In this document: positions 4,824 to 7,943 of the stretch, piece after piece
Numbering within the stretch: position 1 is the stretch's first letter
Layout: every line of letters begins with the position of its first letter
Origin: JBAYVY01 sp041674345
Lineage (GTDB): Bacteria > Planctomycetota > Phycisphaerae > Phycisphaerales > Zrk34
Reading direction: 5' to 3'
Length of the DNA: 7,943 bases
Assembly: GCA_041674345.1 (NCBI GenBank)
Contig: JBAYVY010000164.1
Coordinates: 1 to 7,943, forward strand
Notes under the pieces: generated by a model
Told to the model about the DNA's origin: nothing
What the model saw: the letters and a program-made list of their open reading frames with translations, nothing else
Database searches by the model: none
Position numbers and translations under genes: made by a program

Positions 4824-5911
4824 GCGTCGCCCCCCCGGCCCAGTTGCGGGCGCAGCATCCACAAAAACAGCGGCCCGCCGATGATCGCCATGATCGCCCC
4901 GACCGGCATCTTGCCCTGACCGATGTCCGCCAGTTTGATGATGACTTCCGCGCCGACGATCAGCGCCGCGCCGGCCATCGCCGAGCCGATGACCAGCAGC
5001 CGGTGCCGCGGGCCGAGCAACATACGCACCAGATGCGGGCAGATCAATCCGATGAACCCGATCGGGCCGGCCAGCAGCACACTGCCGGCCGTGAGCAAGC
5101 CCGCCAGCGAGAACACGCCCAGCCGCAGACGATGCAGGTTCAGCCCCATGCTGTGCGCCTCGGCGTCGCTGAACGTCGCCACGTCCATCGCGCCGCCCAG
5201 CCACACCGCCGCGCAGATCGCCGTGAGGGTCAGCAGCATCACCAGCACCAGCGTCCACCAGCCGGTGTTGGCGTCGAGGTAGCCCATCATCCACAGCGCC
5301 ATGTCGCCGCGTAATCCGCGGGGCGAAAGGTAATTGATGAACATGATCGCAGCCCCGTTCACCGCGTTGACGATCACGCCGACCAGCAACAGGCCGAGCG
5401 GGTCGATCGTGCCCCGCTTTTGTGACAGCACATACACGATGCCCAGCGAGGTCATCGCGCCGATCACCGCCGCGACCTGATTGCCCATGATGTAAATCGA
5501 CCCGACCGCCCCGATGTAAAGCAGCCACTGGTTGAACATCATGCCCAGCGCCGCGCCCGACGACACGCCCAACAAATACGGCGACGCCAGCGGGTTCCGC
5601 AGCAACGCCTGTAACAGCGTCCCTCCCACCGCCAGCGACGCGCCCACCGTCAACCCCATGCCCAGTTCCAGCGCCCGCAATTCCAGCACGCTGCGACCCA
5701 ACTCGCCAAAGCCGAACCATCCGCCGACCCATAACCGCGATACGCTGACCACCAGCACCAACGCGCCCAGTGCGATCAGCACAACCCTATCACGCCGCGT
5801 AGCAGCCCCCTCTCCCTTCAAGGAAGCCCCCGGAATAGGCCGGGGTGAGGGTGAAACGTCGGTTCGTGTCTCATCCATCGCCGCCCTGTCTGTTGTTTCA
5901 CCGCTGTTCAT
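4820..5911 (-). CDS. FecCD/BtuC-family ABC transporter permease
   Basis: This polytopic inner-membrane permease would form the dimeric import channel for cobalamin, heme or a ferric siderophore. From the ATG at 5911 it is 363 residues. Residues 1-40 are a polar extension before the first membrane helix (about 43-60). Family motifs follow: LLQALLRNPLASPYLLGVSSGA (99-120, here described by its core NPLASPYLLG), then seven or more hydrophobic helices, and the conserved loop GPIGFIGLICPHLVR (282-296), which contacts the ATPase. The usual R-x-P-R motif just before helix 2 is degenerate (RALE, 79-82). Alternative starts are TTG at 5932 and ATG at 5878. With 5911 the gene overlaps the binding-protein gene by 14 bp, while 5878 would leave 19 bp between them. 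The start is uncertain, but the hydrophobic core is not affected. The stop overlaps the ATPase start (ATGA). Confidence 0.92.
   Translation of the reverse strand: MNSGETTDRAAMDETRTDVSPSPRPIPGASLKGEGAATRRDRVVLIALGALVLVVSVSRLWVGGWFGFGELGRSVLELRALELGMGLTVGASLAVGGTLLQALLRNPLASPYLLGVSSGAALGMMFNQWLLYIGAVGSIYIMGNQVAAVIGAMTSLGIVYVLSQKRGTIDPLGLLLVGVIVNAVNGAAIMFINYLSPRGLRGDMALWMMGYLDANTGWWTLVLVMLLTLTAICAAVWLGGAMDVATFSDAEAHSMGLNLHRLRLGVFSLAGLLTAGSVLLAGPIGFIGLICPHLVRMLLGPRHRLLVIGSAMAGAALIVGAEVIIKLADIGQGKMPVGAIMAIIGGPLFLWMLRPQLGRGGDA
5808..5851. repeat. GC-rich palindromic element inside the permease N-terminal extension
   Basis: CCCTC at 5808-5812 pairs with GAGGG at 5847-5851, and CCCCGG at 5828-5833 pairs with CCGGGG at 5840-5845 across a 6-nt loop. 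A smaller palindrome, CCTTCAAGG, sits inside the left arm. It resembles the palindromic intergenic (REP-like) elements that many bacteria carry, but here it is read in frame and encodes part of the polar stretch SPSPRPIPGASLKGEG. Classification as a repeat family needs other copies in the genome. Confidence 0.5.
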
Positions 5912-6893
5912 CACCGTTAAGGATATGCTCAAACGCCTCCGCTTGCGACGGGTGCAGCAACTTCGCCAGTTTCACCGCCACGCGAGGCCCCGATGTGCTC
6001 GGCAACAGCGCCACGGGGTCCGACATTTGCATCACGCGATGATTCTTCACCGCCGGTATGTCCAGCCCCGCCAATCCGCCGGTCGGCTCAATCGCCCCCG
6101 TCGCACCCTCCCGCCCCTCAATCGTCACCACCACGTCCGGCCGGCGCAACAGAACATCCTCACGGTCCAATACCGGATACGTCACCTTCGCATCGGACAT
6201 CACATTCACGCCGCCCGCCGCGTCCAGCATTTCATCCAGCACCGTGCCAGGCCCCACCGCCGTGAATGTCGAACTGACCCCCACCAGCAACAACACCCGC
6301 GGTCGCTCCATCCCCTCCGTCGCCCGCCGCAACGCCGCGAACCGCCCCCGCACCTTCGCCGCCAGCGTCGCCGCCTCCTTCTCCCGCCCCACCACCGCCC
6401 CCATGTTGTCCGCGCCCTCGCACAACACGCGGTACAAATCCTCCATCGTGTCGATCCGCCACGCATAAACCCGCCACCCGTACTGTTTCGCCAGTTCCGG
6501 CAGACGATCCGGCACGTCATTGCGTTCCGGCTGCCTCAAAATCAGCGTCGGCCTCATCGCCAGCAGTTTCTCGTAATCCAGTTGTCGTAAATCCCCCACC
6601 ACCGCCGCGCCCTTCGGCAACACCGGGTCAAACCGCCCTCCGCCCACGATGTCACCGCTCAACCCCAGATCAATCAGCATCTGCGTGATCGCCGGACTCA
6701 GACAAACGATCCGCCGCCCCGAAGCCGTCGCCACATGATTCGGCGACCGACCGCATCCGAACATCAGCAGGGCGATGCAAAACAACGCGAGCCAATTGGT
6801 GATTTGTGATTTGTGATTTGTGATTTTCAGACGACACGTCGCATCGCCCGCGCCGTCGCTTTCCCAAATCGCAAATCCAAAATCCCAAATCAC
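5898..6893 (-). CDS. Periplasmic metal-chelate-binding lipoprotein (BtuF/FepB-like)
   Basis: This is the substrate-binding component of the importer, catching cobalamin, heme or a siderophore outside the inner membrane. The mature part begins at about Cys47, after a hydrophobic stretch (WLALFCIALLMFGC), so it is probably a lipoprotein. The lipobox is imperfect (M-F-G-C). The fold markers of the family follow: GRRIVCLSPAITQMLIDLGL (59-78), VVGDLRQLDYEKLLAMRPTLIL (98-119), and a second lobe with PVLDREDVLLRRPDVVV (240-256). Glu124 and Glu245 lie where BtuF uses surface glutamates to dock on the permease. The start is a problem. The only reasonable in-frame initiators are the GTG at 6893, inside a heptamer array, or weak TTG/CTG codons. 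Residues 1-33 are largely repeat-encoded and odd (acidic and Trp-rich, then KITNHKSQITN). Only 9 nt separate this GTG from the dnaN stop, and no cobalamin riboswitch fits there. Confidence 0.88.
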   Translation of the reverse strand: MIWDFGFAIWESDGAGDATCRLKITNHKSQITNWLALFCIALLMFGCGRSPNHVATASGRRIVCLSPAITQMLIDLGLSGDIVGGGRFDPVLPKGAAVVGDLRQLDYEKLLAMRPTLILRQPERNDVPDRLPELAKQYGWRVYAWRIDTMEDLYRVLCEGADNMGAVVGREKEAATLAAKVRGRFAALRRATEGMERPRVLLLVGVSSTFTAVGPGTVLDEMLDAAGGVNVMSDAKVTYPVLDREDVLLRRPDVVVTIEGREGATGAIEPTGGLAGLDIPAVKNHRVMQMSDPVALLPSTSGPRVAVKLAKLLHPSQAEAFEHILNGDEQR

Positions 6894-6898
6894 AAATC
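6794..6898. repeat. Two opposite heptamer arrays (GATTTGN) around a GC-rich core
   Basis: On the plus strand 6801-6821 holds three perfect GATTTGT heptamers plus a divergent fourth (6822-6828) and a degenerate copy before them. At 6864-6898 five heptamers of the form NCAAATC run in the opposite orientation. The 35-bp core between them (6829-6863) is GC-rich. A 13-bp segment (6801-6813) is exactly complementary to 6886-6898, so a long-looped hairpin can form. The whole element lies inside the 5' end of the binding-protein reading frame and just after dnaN. Confidence 0.9.
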
Positions 6899-6902
6899 CA
6901 CC

Positions 6903-7943
6903 TCACGCCAGCGAGATCGGCATCACGACGTACACGAAATCCGTCCCCGACTTGATCGTCCCGCTCTTGTTCGACGCACGCAGTTCAATCGTCACCTGAT
7001 CGCTGTCCACCACCTTCAGCACGTCCATCACGAACTGCGGGTTGAACCCGATCTCCAGCGCGTCCCCCACGTAACTTTCAATCGGCACGTTCACTTCCGC
7101 TTCCCCCATCTCCGGCGCCCGGCTCGACAGCACCAACTTCTCGGCGCTGAACGCCATGCGAACGCCTTTCGATTCCTCGTTGGTCAGCAACGCCGCCCGA
7201 CGCACGCCCGACGCCAGCACCGATGTGGTGAACGTCGCCTTGTGATCCTGGTCCTTCGGAATGACATCCTTGTAAGGTGGAAAGTTCCCCTCCACCAGCG
7301 ATGTCGTCAGCGTCGCGGTCTCCGTGGCGAACATCGCCTGGTTGTCCGCGATCTTCACCTTCACCGTGTCCGTCGGATCGCCCAGCAACCGCTGCAACAG
7401 GTTCAGACCCTTGCTCGGCACGATCACGCTCTGAATCTCAGACCCGCCCCCGGAAGTGTTCCCCTTGGCCAGCGCCAGCCGCCGGCCGTCCGTCGCCACC
7501 ATCGTCAGTTTCTTGCCGTCGCGCTCCATCAGCACACCGTTGATCGCGTAGCGGCTGTTCTCACGCGCCGTGGCGAACAACGTCTTGCTCACCAGTTCGA
7601 CCAGCGTACCGGCTGATATCTGGTAATCCGCTTCGCCCTTGAACGGCTTGACCGGCGGAAACTCCGCCGGCGGATATCCGAAAATCTTGTAATGCGAATC
7701 CGCCCCGCGCACATGCGCCGCTTCCGCGTCGGTCTCGATCGTCAGCGTCGCGTCAGCGCTTTCACGCACGATCGACACCAGCTTGTCAGCCGGTATCAAC
7801 GCTTCGCCCGGTTCCTGCACTTCCACCTGGCTGACCGACAGGTGAATCGCCACTTCCAGGTCCGTGGCCGTCACCACCAGCGCCGCGCCCTCGGCTGACA
7901 GCTTCACGCATGTCAAAACGGGCTTGGGTGTCCGGCTGACCAC
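6903..7943 (-). CDS. dnaN: DNA polymerase III beta sliding clamp, N-terminus missing
   Basis: The protein is the ring-shaped processivity clamp that tethers replicative polymerase to DNA. The window holds 347 codons including the stop. The frame runs off the right edge, and comparison with the E. coli clamp suggests about 20 N-terminal residues are missing, so the GTG at the edge is an internal valine and not a start. Family landmarks are visible: TATDLEVAI in domain 1, RYAINGVLMERDGKKLTMVATDGRRLAL (described by its core MVATDGRRLAL) in domain 2, LVEGNFPPYKDVIPK, LLTNEESKGVRM and the near-invariant C-terminal end VYVVMPISLA, where the usual M-P-M-R-L is replaced by M-P-I-S-L-A. All three clamp domains appear intact. 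The importer operon follows 9 bp after the stop on the same strand. No terminator is visible, so readthrough is likely unless the AT-rich repeats interfere. Confidence 0.96.
   Translation of the reverse strand: MVSRTPKPVLTCVKLSAEGAALVVTATDLEVAIHLSVSQVEVQEPGEALIPADKLVSIVRESADATLTIETDAEAAHVRGADSHYKIFGYPPAEFPPVKPFKGEADYQISAGTLVELVSKTLFATARENSRYAINGVLMERDGKKLTMVATDGRRLALAKGNTSGGGSEIQSVIVPSKGLNLLQRLLGDPTDTVKVKIADNQAMFATETATLTTSLVEGNFPPYKDVIPKDQDHKATFTTSVLASGVRRAALLTNEESKGVRMAFSAEKLVLSSRAPEMGEAEVNVPIESYVGDALEIGFNPQFVMDVLKVVDSDQVTIELRASNKSGTIKSGTDFVYVVMPISLA

Noticed and set aside
4824..5732. Upstream extension of the ATPase frame, suggesting a 570-residue protein
   Set aside because: The extension is a shifted frame of the permease gene, rich in Gly/Arg/Asp and without family motifs. 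The ATPase domain starts normally at 4823 with an ATGA overlap.

Overview
The window is GC-rich, densely packed bacterial chromosome. The core gene is dnaN, cut by the right edge, so this is ordinary chromosomal sequence and not a plasmid or phage. I suspect a planctomycete (perhaps Phycisphaerae-like). The reasons are the high GC, weak or absent Shine-Dalgarno sequences, a secreted or membrane-anchored protein with no recognisable family, and AT-rich word-like heptamer repeats at gene edges. No marker gene here proves this assignment.

Layout, left to right. Positions 1-683 (minus): a membrane-anchored or exported TPR-like protein, cut at its C-terminus by the window edge, downstream of an M24-family peptidase (714-1838, minus) and probably in the same operon. 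Positions 1839-1968: a promoter plus a striking repeat locus, made of nine perfect TTGAACY heptamers and an inverted arm that forms a perfect 22-bp hairpin. Positions 1969-2787 (minus): an unrecognised single-TM protein with polyQ and coiled-coil character. Positions 2788-2916: a divergent promoter region. Positions 2917-3581 (plus): a compact AbrB-type antitoxin / PIN toxin pair (VapBC-like). Positions 3607-4023 (minus): a second, solitary PIN-domain gene, tail to tail with the first and translationally coupled to the transporter operon.

Positions 4020-6893 (minus) hold a complete FecCD/BtuCD-type importer in the order binding lipoprotein, permease, ATPase, PIN gene, with overlapping start and stop codons. 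It would take up a large chelate such as cobalamin, heme or a ferric siderophore. The operon starts 9 bp after the dnaN stop codon (dnaN 6903 to beyond 7943, minus), so it may be read through from dnaN.

Three things stand out. First, several unrelated short repeats sit at gene edges or inside gene ends: TTGAACY heptamers, GATTTGN heptamers, CCGTCCCT octamers and a GC-rich palindrome. The two heptamer families share a design, with opposite-orientation arms around a GC-rich core. Second, three genes have -10-like hexamers only 6-7 nt before the ATG, which predicts leaderless mRNAs. Third, the solitary PIN gene is locked to an ABC transporter operon and has no visible antitoxin. I found no RNA gene, CRISPR array, insertion sequence or riboswitch. 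Apart from the partly repeat-filled gap at 1839-1968, the largest gap without a gene is about 130 bp.
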